Source: Lentisphaerae bacterium GWF2_50_93
GTDB lineage: Bacteria; Verrucomicrobiota; Lentisphaeria; Victivallales; GWF2-50-93
Assembly (NCBI GenBank): GCA_001804815.1
Contig: MHBI01000022.1
Span: 1 to 36,424, forward strand
Direction of reading: 5' to 3'
Length of the DNA stretch: 36,424 nt
Below are positions 23,900 through 32,817 of the stretch, piece after piece; position 1 is the stretch's first letter, and every line of letters starts with the position of its first letter. Below the pieces are notes generated by a model. It made no database searches, was not told the DNA's origin, and saw only the letters and a program-made list of their open reading frames with translations. Both the position numbers and the translations under genes were made by a program.

Positions 23900-25030
23900 A
23901 TGGTCTGGTGGAATTTGTATTTTCTTGTATTCGCCGTGGCGCTTGCGCTCGCCCTGATACTGACTCCTGTCTTCAGGAAAATCGCGTTGATGACCGAATT
24001 CTACGACAAGCCGAAGGAACAGCTGCACAAGAGCCATTCCACCCCTACTCCGCTGCTTGGCGGTCTCGCCATCTGCTGCGCCTGGCTCCTGACCATAATC
24101 ATCGGGTTCATTGCGGCGAAGTCGATCCGCAACAACATTTTCGACAAGGAAGTCATCTCGAATCTGCCTGGCATCTCAAAAGTCTCATCTGAATTGATTT
24201 TCATATGCCTCAGCGGAGTCCTGGCCACGCTTCTGGGGCTGTATGACGACAAATACAACATGAGCGCAAAGACAAAACTCGCCGGGCAGATAGCCATAGC
24301 CATAATTGCCGTCACATGGGGCGGTGTAAGAATCAACTTCCTCGACCAGCTGCCTGTTCCCGGACTGGCATGGGCCGTGACCGTATTCTGGATCATCCTC
24401 ATCATGAACGCAGTTAACTTCTTCGACAACATGGACGGTCTCGCGGTGGGGACGGCGGCGATCGCATTTTCGTTCTTCACGATAATCTCCGTATCCAATG
24501 CGCAGCATTTTGTTCCAATACTGGCGGCCACGACTGCAGGGGCGGCGTTCGGGTTCTGGTTCTACAATCATTCCCCCGCCACAATATTCATGGGTGATTC
24601 CGGAAGCCATTTCCTGGGATACAACATGGCGATCCTGGGCATCATGGCGACCTACTACAATTCTTCGCAGTCCTTCACGCATCTCCCCATACTCATACCA
24701 TTGTTCATAATGGCGATACCCCTGTTCGACCTCTGCGCGGTCGTCGTGATCAGGCTCCGTGCGGGTAAGCCAATCTACATCGGCGACAACAACCACATAT
24801 CGCACCGCTTCCTGAACATGGGGATGTCCAGGAAAGAGGCCGTCATGATGGTGCATCTGCTGGAGATAGCCATAGGACTAAGCGTTTTGCCACTCCTTTG
24901 GGGCGACATAAGAACTACGATTATTTCACTGTTGCAGGCCTGCACTATCCTGCTTCTGGTTACATTACTGCAGAATCACGGGAAAAAGTCAAGGGAGGCT
25001 GCCAATGAAAAGTCTCCTGCTGAAAAATAA
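23900..25030 (+). CDS. UDP-sugar:undecaprenyl-phosphate sugar-1-phosphate transferase (WecA/MraY family)
   Basis: A 376-residue polytopic membrane protein with about ten hydrophobic segments. Family motifs are in order: DDKYN on the Asp-Asp site (about residue 115), NAVNFFDNMDGLA (about 170), FMGDSGSHFLGY (about 229) and NNHISHRFLNMG (about 296). The His motif and the absence of MraY-specific stretches favour WecA/TagO-type enzymes, which load GlcNAc-1-P or a related sugar onto undecaprenyl phosphate to start O-antigen or other surface glycans. ATG 23900 has gagg 5 bases upstream. The leader carries a strong inverted array. The next gene has its own promoter. Confidence 0.92.
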   Translation: MVWWNLYFLVFAVALALALILTPVFRKIALMTEFYDKPKEQLHKSHSTPTPLLGGLAICCAWLLTIIIGFIAAKSIRNNIFDKEVISNLPGISKVSSELIFICLSGVLATLLGLYDDKYNMSAKTKLAGQIAIAIIAVTWGGVRINFLDQLPVPGLAWAVTVFWIILIMNAVNFFDNMDGLAVGTAAIAFSFFTIISVSNAQHFVPILAATTAGAAFGFWFYNHSPATIFMGDSGSHFLGYNMAILGIMATYYNSSQSFTHLPILIPLFIMAIPLFDLCAVVVIRLRAGKPIYIGDNNHISHRFLNMGMSRKEAVMMVHLLEIAIGLSVLPLLWGDIRTTIISLLQACTILLLVTLLQNHGKKSREAANEKSPAEK

Positions 25031-25048
25031 CCGTTTCACTGAAAATGA

Positions 25049-25077
25049 TTGACTAATCCCCCTTCCTGCTATAGAAT
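25049..25077 (+). promoter_or_regulatory. Promoter of the giant secreted protein
   Basis: TTGACT (25049-25054), exactly 17 bases, TAGAAT (25072-25077), each five of six to the consensus. The start would be near 25084, about 35 bases before ATG 25119. Confidence 0.65.
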
Positions 25078-25118
25078 ACAATCTTTTTGAATCAATGAAC
25101 CTAGCAGGAAAAATACCT

Positions 25119-28100
25119 ATGACAAAAACAATCTTCGATTTAAAAGCCATGAGATGCTTCGTTTCCGGATTGATCTTATGTGCTGTCTTCCTCTCATGTC
25201 CAGGACTCAAGGCCGCAAATGACACGCACACGCCGATAAACTATACGGCGACAAACGTCGAGCTGTGGGAGGCGGTCCAAGCAATTGCAGACCGGACCGG
25301 CCTGAAATTCAACAGCACCACGTCCCAGGCAAACATAGCGAGTTCATACTATAGTGAAATATCCTCGTTGACAATCACAAATTCAACCTGGTCGCAGGCT
25401 CTTGAAACCATCCTTGCCACACAGAACGACGACGGCCTGACTCCACTCACGTACCGGATAGTGAATTCACAGATAGTCCTCTACTATCAGTCGGCCTATC
25501 CCACCACGGCTGCGCTTGTCATGAATTTCTTCCCGAGGGACGACGGCTCGACAAGCCCTGTTTCCGGCGCCATCACCACGGTCATCAACAGGACAGTAAC
25601 TACTGACAACTGGAAATCAATAACGGCAACGCCGATAGCCGGCTACCATTTCGTCAAATGGACCGGCTCCTCCACTGTCAGGTTCGCAAACAACTTCTCA
25701 AGCAGCACAAAAGTTAAGATACCTGATGTGACCAACCCTTTGGACGAAACCGAGAAATGGAACGCCGACTCGACAGTCATCGCCTGGTTCGAAGAGGACG
25801 ACATAACCAACGGGCTTGTCGCGTACTACCCCTTCAACGGTGATGCATCCGATGACAGCGGAAATGGAAACAACGGGACGGTCAACGGCGCTACGCTCGT
25901 ACCGGACAGGTTCGGAAATGCGAACCGCGCATATGCCTTTGACGGCGTCAACGACTACATAGACTGCGGAAATGACGCCAGCCTGGATCTCACGACATTC
26001 TCGATATCATGCTGGGTCAACTCCGATCATGCCCCTGCCACAGGATTATCTTCGTATATCATAGGCAAGGACAGCAATTATGCCTCGTTCTGGGATCCCA
26101 AGCCTGGCATCACCTTCTCCAGCGGAGGCACCCCATACAGCTCGATCTCCACATCAACATTTACGGCTGACAAATGGTTTCACATAGCCGCCACATATAA
26201 TCAGAATACCCTCACAGTATATGTCAACGGTTCCAGCAGCTTCACCATATCCGCGGACAAGGTTCCGCAGACAAGCACAAATCCCCTATGCATCGGCGCA
26301 AGCAGCATGTTGTCCGACTTCTTCACCGGCTCCATAGACGACGTGAGGATATACAGCAGAACATTGGCTCCTTCGGAAGTCACGAAACTCTACAAGCTGA
26401 CCACCTCCAAGATCACGACAAGTTCTTCCCCTGCCGCTGGAGGCTACGTCACACCTTCACCCAGCATCACCGTCAACACCGGCGACATCATACCGATCGC
26501 CGCATATCCGAACGCAGGCTACAGGTTCAGCAAATGGACTGTGTCCGGCATCGCGTCGCTGGACGATCCATCTTATCAGGTGTGCGATCTGACAGTCGGT
26601 GGAAGCTCTACTTTGACCGCTTCTTTCGTAGTCGACTCCACGCACAATCTGGTCTCGCTCTCCAATCCCTATCCCGTTGCACCCACCACCAGTATCAGCC
26701 TGCAGAACTCGATGATCCAGATCCTCAAGCAGGTAGGACTCACTTATGATTCGGCAACCTCCAATCCAAATATCGGTTCAATGGGCTCCCAGCTGATAAC
26801 CCCCGACATCCACAATCTGCTCTGGACAGATGCACTTACCATTATCCTTGATCCGCTCGGCCTTACATACAAGATGGAAAACTCGAAAGTAGTCCTCTAC
26901 CAGCAATCCGCGTATTCCGGACAGGCGACCCTATCAATGAACTTCACGCCGACAGGCGGTGGTGCAACCTCGCCCACGTCCGGTCCGATCTCAACTACTG
27001 TCGACATTGGTGAATTCAACCCGATTCAGGCTTTCCCCTGCAAGAACTACCATTTCCTCAACTGGACCGGCTCCGCAGGCGTGACAATAACCGACACAGG
27101 AAACCCGAGCACGACCGCCAGCATCATCCAGGATTCCACAGTGGTTGCGAACTTCGCACATGACACTGCAACTCTCACGATGGCCGCCGTAAACGGCTCG
27201 ACCACACCTGCGATCGGAGATTGGCCCGGGCTTAATACTGCCACCGCCATCCCTATCGTTGCGACACCCGCAGCAAACTACCATTTCGTCAACTGGACCG
27301 TCACCTCCGGCTCGGCTACCATAACCAACGCAACCTCCGCCTCTACCACCATCAAACTCAATGGAGGAGACCTCTCGGCCGCGACCATAACTGCGAATTT
27401 CGCACATGACACCGCAACACTCACTATGGCAAAGAACGGGAACGGCACTATCAATCCCATTGCAGGAATATATACAAACCAGATTACTGCGATTCCAATC
27501 CCCATAACTGCAACTCCATCCACAGGATATCACGTCAACTGGACGGTGACAGGCAGCGCAACTGTAGCGGCTCCCGCATCAAACGACACAACGCTGACAC
27601 TGACCGGTGCGAACAATTCCAAGGCTACGGTCACCGCGAATTTCATAATAGACAACTATCCTGTAGTCTTCAACACCAACGGATTTGGCACTGTCAACGG
27701 CATCCCCTCAGTTACACAGAACATCAACTACGGTTCGGACTGCGCGCCTGTCACCGCAGAACCTAATGCCGACTACCGTTTCATCGAATGGACTGGAGAT
27801 GGAGGGCCGTACACTGCGAATCCCCTGACAATCACAAATGTCCCGGAACCCATGACGATAACCGCGACCTTCGCACACAACCAGGGGAGTATAATCGCCG
27901 ACTTCACAGGAACCGGCGATGTGAGCATCGATGCAGGTCCATATGACACCAAGACAGAATACAATATTTCAGCCGTCGACACGGATCCGGCCAACTTCGA
28001 ATTCATCAACTGGACATCCCGTGGCGATGTCTTCATAGCTGAACCGACAGCCGCAACCACGACCGTCAGGCTCACCGGACAGGACGGATGCTCGGGAATA

Positions 28101-31100
28101 GCCACCGCAAACTTCTTCAACTTCACCAGCAACATCCTCGCATCGGGAACAGGAGCGACCATGCCGCTCAGTGCATGGAGAAGCTGCACCGTCTACAGGA
28201 TCAATGTCACTGCCATGACAACAAAGCTTGTCGTGACAACCTCGGACAGCTCAACTGGCGACTGCGACCTCTACGTAAGACCGGCTAAGATTCCATCGAT
28301 CGAGGAATATTACGCGAAGAGCACCAATTCCGGCACGACAGGAGAGTCCATCACAGTTAAAAATCCTGTCGAAGGAGACTGGTACATCATGGCCTATGGA
28401 TATTATGGCCCTGCTGGCTACAGCGGAGTTACGGTCACAGCAACTATTTCCAGCGATCTTCCCGGCGTCCCTGAACTCCTCGCCGCCGAGAGCCAGGCAG
28501 ACCACGTGGCGCTAACCTGGAATCCGGGGGCAAACGCCACTTCGTATGACATCTACCGCTCCAGAACAAACTCATTCGAGATGGCGGCGCTCCTTCCGGC
28601 AGGCGCTGGCGTTGCCAGTTCACCATTCAGCGACATGACCGCCCTCGTCGGCACCAGCTATTATTACTGGGTGGTCAGCAGGAACGGCGCCGCCGCAAGC
28701 GCGCCCAGCAACTGGCTTTCCGGATCGCTGGACGAACTGCTGCCGACCCCGCTCAAGAACGGCATAGCGGTCACGGGACGCTCCGGACTCGAAGGCACCA
28801 CTCTCAAATATCAGATTACAACCCCTTCAAGCCCGGCTCAGGCCCTGCTGGAAATCAAGGCAAGCATCGGCACCGGCGACTGCGACCTGACAGTCACCGA
28901 CAGCGGAGGCGTCGTCAAATATGGCGTCAAGATAACCAACAATGAGACGGTACGCATTGAAAATCCGCCGGCAAACGAGGTCTATACAATCAACCTTTAT
29001 GCGAATTCCGCATTCTCCGGACTGACACTGATGGCAAAATTCTATGCTGCAATTCCTGTGGCGCCGGCGGGGTTGGCGGCGAGCGATGGGACATATCCCG
29101 GCGCAGTGCTTGTAAGCTGGAAGGAATCCGCAGGCGCAACTGTTTACGAAGTATGGAGAGCCGAAAGCGTCGTTGGAGGTGTCGTCCCCAAAAGTATCGA
29201 TGCTGAAAAACTTTCTGAAATATCCGACATTTCCTTCTTCGACAATATAAATGTCTCCAACGGAAATATTTATTACTATTGGATAAAGGCGAAGAATCCC
29301 GCAGGGACGAGCGCATTCAGCGCAAGCAACAGCGGATACGTCTCCAAGGTGCCAGCCGCCCCTTCGTCATTCACCGCCTCAGACGGAACATATTTCGAGA
29401 AGATAAGGCTTAGCTGGCCGAAGGTGGCCGGCGCGACATCCTACCTGCTCTACAGGGATACAAGCAGCACGAAGCCAACTGATCCATTCATTGAAATCGC
29501 CTACGACAGCACAAAGACAACTTATACGTACGATGACATGGGCGGCGCCAATCCCAGCCCCAACCTTTCAAACCTGAAATATTATTACTGGGTCGTTGCT
29601 AAAAACGCCAACGGATCCTCTCCCGCAAAGACTGATTCCGGAAGTTTAAGCACCAAGGTTCCGACGGCTGTCACCGCCACCAAGGGAACTTTCTTCGGGC
29701 AGGTGAAAGTCACTTGGACCGCCGTAGGCGGAGCTGCCAGCTATAACATATATCGTTCGCAGGATCCCGCTGTTCCAGGCTCGGTCTTCGGCACTTCAAC
29801 AACTGCTACATACTATGACGCAAGCGTAATAGGAGTACAGGAATATTACTACTGGATCCAGGCCGACTGCAACGGCGATTACCAGAGCAGCCTGAGCACA
29901 TACAGCAAAGGTTACGCCAAAACCGCAGTTCCAACTGCACTGGCAGCACCGGCATTGAAGAGCGCCAGCACCGGCGCATACACCGACAGTGTTGTGCTGA
30001 CATGGGGCGAAGTCCCCCTCGCCGCCTCATATAAAGTATACAGGAAAATCAATACTGCCGATCCCTGGGGTGCCTCTATAGCAGACTCCATCACCGTGCT
30101 CACCTACACAGACAATAGCGCTGCAGCCGGACAAAGATACCTCTACGCAGTCACAGCCGTCAACGGCGCCTCGGAAAGTCCGAAGAGCGCGGGCAAGACC
30201 GGCTATGCGGCAGGCACTGCCGCACCGTTGGCCGATGGCGTTCCTACCGGCAATCTTTCTGGAGGCAAGGGCGACGAGCAGTTGTTCAGCATTGTCGTTC
30301 CAGCCAACTGCACCAGGCTCGTTGCGAAAATCGAGAACGTCGAGCCCGTCGTGACTCCGCTGGGCTCCTGCGACATCTACGCGAAACTAGGCCCGACATA
30401 TCCGACTACGGCCCTCTATACCGCCAAGGGCGCCCTGATCGCCGGGACAAAGGCTGACAAGTCGCTGACTGTTACAAAGCCCGCCGCAGGCACCTGGCAC
30501 ATCCTCGTGTATGGCTCAGGAACTAACGGATACACGGCAGCCAACCTTACCGTCACCTATCACTACGCCACCAACATCAAATTGACACAGGTTCCTGCCG
30601 ACGACCTTGCAGTTCCATTCACCGCCACATTCAAGGGACAGCTGCTCGACGAGTCCAATGCAGGCATTCCAGGCTTCAACATAGGGGTAAGGGATCCGGT
30701 GACAGGACTGCAGACTTGGATCGCCACAAAGACCGATGCCAACGGACTCTTCACATATTCCGCCGCCATCAACGGCGAGGGTGAATACACATACGACTTC
30801 TTCCTGACCGCTATTCCCGACAATACCAGAACTATCGCCAGCTGGACAGTCAGGACGAAGAGGAGTCCAAAGGAGACTCTGTCTCTATTTGACTTTGCGG
30901 GGTATATCCCGGCGACAGCAGTCCCGCTCGGTATTGTCGGCAGTCCAACCGAACTAGCAGGAATGCAGGAATTCCTCAGCATTAGAAGAGGCTTCACCAA
31001 CGGTCCGGCAGATCCGGATTTTTCCGACATGTGGGTCAACAGCACAATCATCAAGGCATCGACGGATGCGAACATACTTGCCAAGCTTGATGCAGGGCTC

Positions 31101-31544
31101 TATCTGCTGCTCTATGGAACAGAAGGCGCTGCCGCAGGCAACGGGAAGACTCTCAATCCCGCCCTCACCGCCAGTCCTCTGCTTGTCCACGTCGCCGCTG
31201 ACAAGCTTGACACAGTGCTATGGAACCTCAAGCAGGTCCAGCTCATCGACAACGTGCTTGCCGACAACGTTGCAGCAGGCGGTATCGGCGTACTTGCCAT
31301 ATCGTCATACTGCAATCCTGACGAGACCGGCGTAAATTTAAGCTATGATGTCGCGCTGTTCGCAGACGAGCAGCTCGAACTGCTCTCCCTGATCGCCGGC
31401 GTCCCAGACGCCCTCCAGGTATCAGGCTCAGGGAAATACAGCGGGAACGTCGAAACAAAGCAGGCGGATCTAACCCTTGACAGCGGCATGCGGATCGGCA
31501 CAAGGATCACGTCCTTCATCAAGGAATACATCCCCTCCCCCTGA
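25119..31544 (+). CDS. Giant secreted multidomain protein with duplicated STN-like modules
   Basis: A 2141-residue exported protein; the signal peptide ends near residue 33 (GLKA). Domains in order: STN-like secretin N-terminal fold (37-125), InlB-B-like repeat (128-228), LamG-type lectin domain (232-424, with YYPFNGDASDDSGNGNNG), another InlB-like repeat (428-507), second STN-like fold (510-598) and about five InlB-like repeats (600-920, recurring YHFxxWT and TANF). Then come a pre-peptidase C-terminal domain (1000-1110), fibronectin III (1115-1200), a second PPC (1210-1310), about four fibronectin III repeats (1315-1700), a third PPC (1705-1815), a carboxypeptidase-regulatory-like domain (1820-1920) and an unmatched C-terminus. 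No protease, sorting or anchor signal is seen. It is probably a cell-surface or secreted glycan-binding or adhesive protein. ATG 25119 follows agga; an upstream ATG (25095) lacks one. Confidence 0.85.
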   Translation: MTKTIFDLKAMRCFVSGLILCAVFLSCPGLKAANDTHTPINYTATNVELWEAVQAIADRTGLKFNSTTSQANIASSYYSEISSLTITNSTWSQALETILATQNDDGLTPLTYRIVNSQIVLYYQSAYPTTAALVMNFFPRDDGSTSPVSGAITTVINRTVTTDNWKSITATPIAGYHFVKWTGSSTVRFANNFSSSTKVKIPDVTNPLDETEKWNADSTVIAWFEEDDITNGLVAYYPFNGDASDDSGNGNNGTVNGATLVPDRFGNANRAYAFDGVNDYIDCGNDASLDLTTFSISCWVNSDHAPATGLSSYIIGKDSNYASFWDPKPGITFSSGGTPYSSISTSTFTADKWFHIAATYNQNTLTVYVNGSSSFTISADKVPQTSTNPLCIGASSMLSDFFTGSIDDVRIYSRTLAPSEVTKLYKLTTSKITTSSSPAAGGYVTPSPSITVNTGDIIPIAAYPNAGYRFSKWTVSGIASLDDPSYQVCDLTVGGSSTLTASFVVDSTHNLVSLSNPYPVAPTTSISLQNSMIQILKQVGLTYDSATSNPNIGSMGSQLITPDIHNLLWTDALTIILDPLGLTYKMENSKVVLYQQSAYSGQATLSMNFTPTGGGATSPTSGPISTTVDIGEFNPIQAFPCKNYHFLNWTGSAGVTITDTGNPSTTASIIQDSTVVANFAHDTATLTMAAVNGSTTPAIGDWPGLNTATAIPIVATPAANYHFVNWTVTSGSATITNATSASTTIKLNGGDLSAATITANFAHDTATLTMAKNGNGTINPIAGIYTNQITAIPIPITATPSTGYHVNWTVTGSATVAAPASNDTTLTLTGANNSKATVTANFIIDNYPVVFNTNGFGTVNGIPSVTQNINYGSDCAPVTAEPNADYRFIEWTGDGGPYTANPLTITNVPEPMTITATFAHNQGSIIADFTGTGDVSIDAGPYDTKTEYNISAVDTDPANFEFINWTSRGDVFIAEPTAATTTVRLTGQDGCSGIATANFFNFTSNILASGTGATMPLSAWRSCTVYRINVTAMTTKLVVTTSDSSTGDCDLYVRPAKIPSIEEYYAKSTNSGTTGESITVKNPVEGDWYIMAYGYYGPAGYSGVTVTATISSDLPGVPELLAAESQADHVALTWNPGANATSYDIYRSRTNSFEMAALLPAGAGVASSPFSDMTALVGTSYYYWVVSRNGAAASAPSNWLSGSLDELLPTPLKNGIAVTGRSGLEGTTLKYQITTPSSPAQALLEIKASIGTGDCDLTVTDSGGVVKYGVKITNNETVRIENPPANEVYTINLYANSAFSGLTLMAKFYAAIPVAPAGLAASDGTYPGAVLVSWKESAGATVYEVWRAESVVGGVVPKSIDAEKLSEISDISFFDNINVSNGNIYYYWIKAKNPAGTSAFSASNSGYVSKVPAAPSSFTASDGTYFEKIRLSWPKVAGATSYLLYRDTSSTKPTDPFIEIAYDSTKTTYTYDDMGGANPSPNLSNLKYYYWVVAKNANGSSPAKTDSGSLSTKVPTAVTATKGTFFGQVKVTWTAVGGAASYNIYRSQDPAVPGSVFGTSTTATYYDASVIGVQEYYYWIQADCNGDYQSSLSTYSKGYAKTAVPTALAAPALKSASTGAYTDSVVLTWGEVPLAASYKVYRKINTADPWGASIADSITVLTYTDNSAAAGQRYLYAVTAVNGASESPKSAGKTGYAAGTAAPLADGVPTGNLSGGKGDEQLFSIVVPANCTRLVAKIENVEPVVTPLGSCDIYAKLGPTYPTTALYTAKGALIAGTKADKSLTVTKPAAGTWHILVYGSGTNGYTAANLTVTYHYATNIKLTQVPADDLAVPFTATFKGQLLDESNAGIPGFNIGVRDPVTGLQTWIATKTDANGLFTYSAAINGEGEYTYDFFLTAIPDNTRTIASWTVRTKRSPKETLSLFDFAGYIPATAVPLGIVGSPTELAGMQEFLSIRRGFTNGPADPDFSDMWVNSTIIKASTDANILAKLDAGLYLLLYGTEGAAAGNGKTLNPALTASPLLVHVAADKLDTVLWNLKQVQLIDNVLADNVAAGGIGVLAISSYCNPDETGVNLSYDVALFADEQLELLSLIAGVPDALQVSGSGKYSGNVETKQADLTLDSGMRIGTRITSFIKEYIPSP

Positions 31545-31575
31545 TACGGAATTGACAATGGTTTCCTGTATTCCG

Positions 31576-31657
31576 GGATCGCCGGCAACTTGCCGGCGTC
31601 TTTCTTCTTCTCCTCCTTATTTAACCCGATATCGTGCCACCAGGCTGGTGGCGTTCC
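31576..31657. repeat. Paired-palindrome element
   Basis: Outer arms ggatcgcc (31576-31583) and ggcgttcc (31650-31657) match at seven of eight positions. The hairpins are gccggcaa/ttgccggc around one base (31581-31597) and gccaccag/ctggtggc around one base (31636-31652). It lies between convergent genes. Confidence 0.75.
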
Positions 31658-31716
31658 ATAAAGGCAGCGTTGTAGCCGGTTAAACTCTTGAGGCATTAAG
31701 TCCCATCTGAAAAACA

Positions 31717-32475
31717 TCAGAAGACGATCAGCTTGAACGGAAAGTCCGTCTTGAGCTTTGTGTAGTCCTTGGCGTTCATGAAGTCGACGAACTGGCGGCT
31801 CCACCTGTCCGTGAAATATCTTGCATTCCCGTAGTATGTGAATCCCGGAATGTTGAAGATCGCGGCCTCGTCCTTCTCCCTGTCGGCGATGGCGCAGACC
31901 ACCTTCCCTGTCTGCGAATCCCGCAGAATCCCCTCGAATGCGGTCGTGCCTGAATTGAAGATGGTGAGGAATGAAACAGGCCATACGATTATACCGATTA
32001 TGTTCTCGGCATAATTCAGCTCCGCCTTTGAAGGCTGCAGCTGGACAAGCGCAATTTCAAGCCTCAGCGTGCCGGGCCCCGCCTTGTCAACAAGCATGAA
32101 CCTTTTTCTGGGATCATAGCTTATGGCGTTGTAGAATGACAGTTCCATATACTTTGCGATGTCCTTTGAATCATCCTTCAATTCTCCCGCCACGCTTCTC
32201 TCGTCAAACTTGTCCCATGCCGCGGAATCCATGAGATGCCCGGTGGTCACGGGAGCTACGATTATCCTCTTGTACTTGCGGAGGTCGGTGTCCTTGTCGA
32301 TCCACATTTTCCGGAACGGGAAATCGGGGGACTGTTCTACCATCCTGAAGTTGCCGTCGAGGAATGAAGTCTGCGGCGCCGGATCCGCCCTGAGCCAGTC
32401 GTACATGGTGCTGCAGCCGGAAACTGAAAGCAGAAGTGGTATGGACAATAAGTGGAGGAATATTCTATGATACAT
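31717..32475 (-). CDS. DUF3313-like lipoprotein
   Basis: A 252-residue lipoprotein. The lipobox is LSVSGC, so the mature protein would start at Cys 21. The body (KRIIVAPVTTGHL, FMLVDKAGPGTLRLEIALVQLQPSK, FEGILRDSQTGKVVCAIADREKDE) resembles DUF3313, a family of periplasm-facing outer-membrane lipoproteins of unknown role. ATG 32475 has gggag 7 bases upstream. It stands alone, divergent from the small ORF and AsmA-like gene. Confidence 0.8.
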   Translation of the reverse strand: MYHRIFLHLLSIPLLLSVSGCSTMYDWLRADPAPQTSFLDGNFRMVEQSPDFPFRKMWIDKDTDLRKYKRIIVAPVTTGHLMDSAAWDKFDERSVAGELKDDSKDIAKYMELSFYNAISYDPRKRFMLVDKAGPGTLRLEIALVQLQPSKAELNYAENIIGIIVWPVSFLTIFNSGTTAFEGILRDSQTGKVVCAIADREKDEAAIFNIPGFTYYGNARYFTDRWSRQFVDFMNAKDYTKLKTDFPFKLIVF

Positions 32476-32676
32476 AGTAGCTCCCCATATTACAGATGAC
32501 AGTTTCGATTCTCAAACTCCCTATATGGACAAATTGCAATTCAACATAATCCTTTTCCCAATGTTTTTCCAATGGACGGGTTTTTTATTCGGCAAAGCAT
32601 TGAATTTAGCGCTTTTCCCCGTTATTTTTAAAGGTTTATTCATCCATCGCCCAAAGGTGTAGTCTTGACTGGATCC

Positions 32677-32805
32677 ATGAGGCATATCATTGCATGCATG
32701 TGCATGTTCATATTTTCGTGTGCGGCCTGCGCGCCTGACCCGCTCGCGCTGGCGCCGCCCGGCATGAATGAAAAGCTTATCGCGTTTCTGGAAACACTTT
32801 CATAA
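32677..32805 (+). CDS. Small lipoprotein-like ORF
   Basis: A 42-codon ORF ending 12 bases before the AsmA-like gene. The product begins MRHIIACMCMFIFSCAACAP, a short hydrophobic signal with a possible lipobox (CAAC), followed by PDPLALAPPGMNEKLIAFL. It resembles entericidin-sized lipoproteins. The ribosome-binding site is weak and no homologue is recognised. The link to the next gene is inferred from spacing. Confidence 0.45.
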   Translation: MRHIIACMCMFIFSCAACAPDPLALAPPGMNEKLIAFLETLS

Positions 32806-32817
32806 GGACATTTGCGT

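Noticed and set aside
24185..24856. 223-codon minus-strand ORF
   Set aside because: Antisense to the WecA-like gene; the His/Arg/Tyr-rich product has no recognisable domain.
31343..31984. 213-codon minus-strand ORF
   Set aside because: It spans the end of the giant gene, a palindrome element and part of the DUF3313 gene in another frame. The composition is Arg/Gln-rich with no domain.
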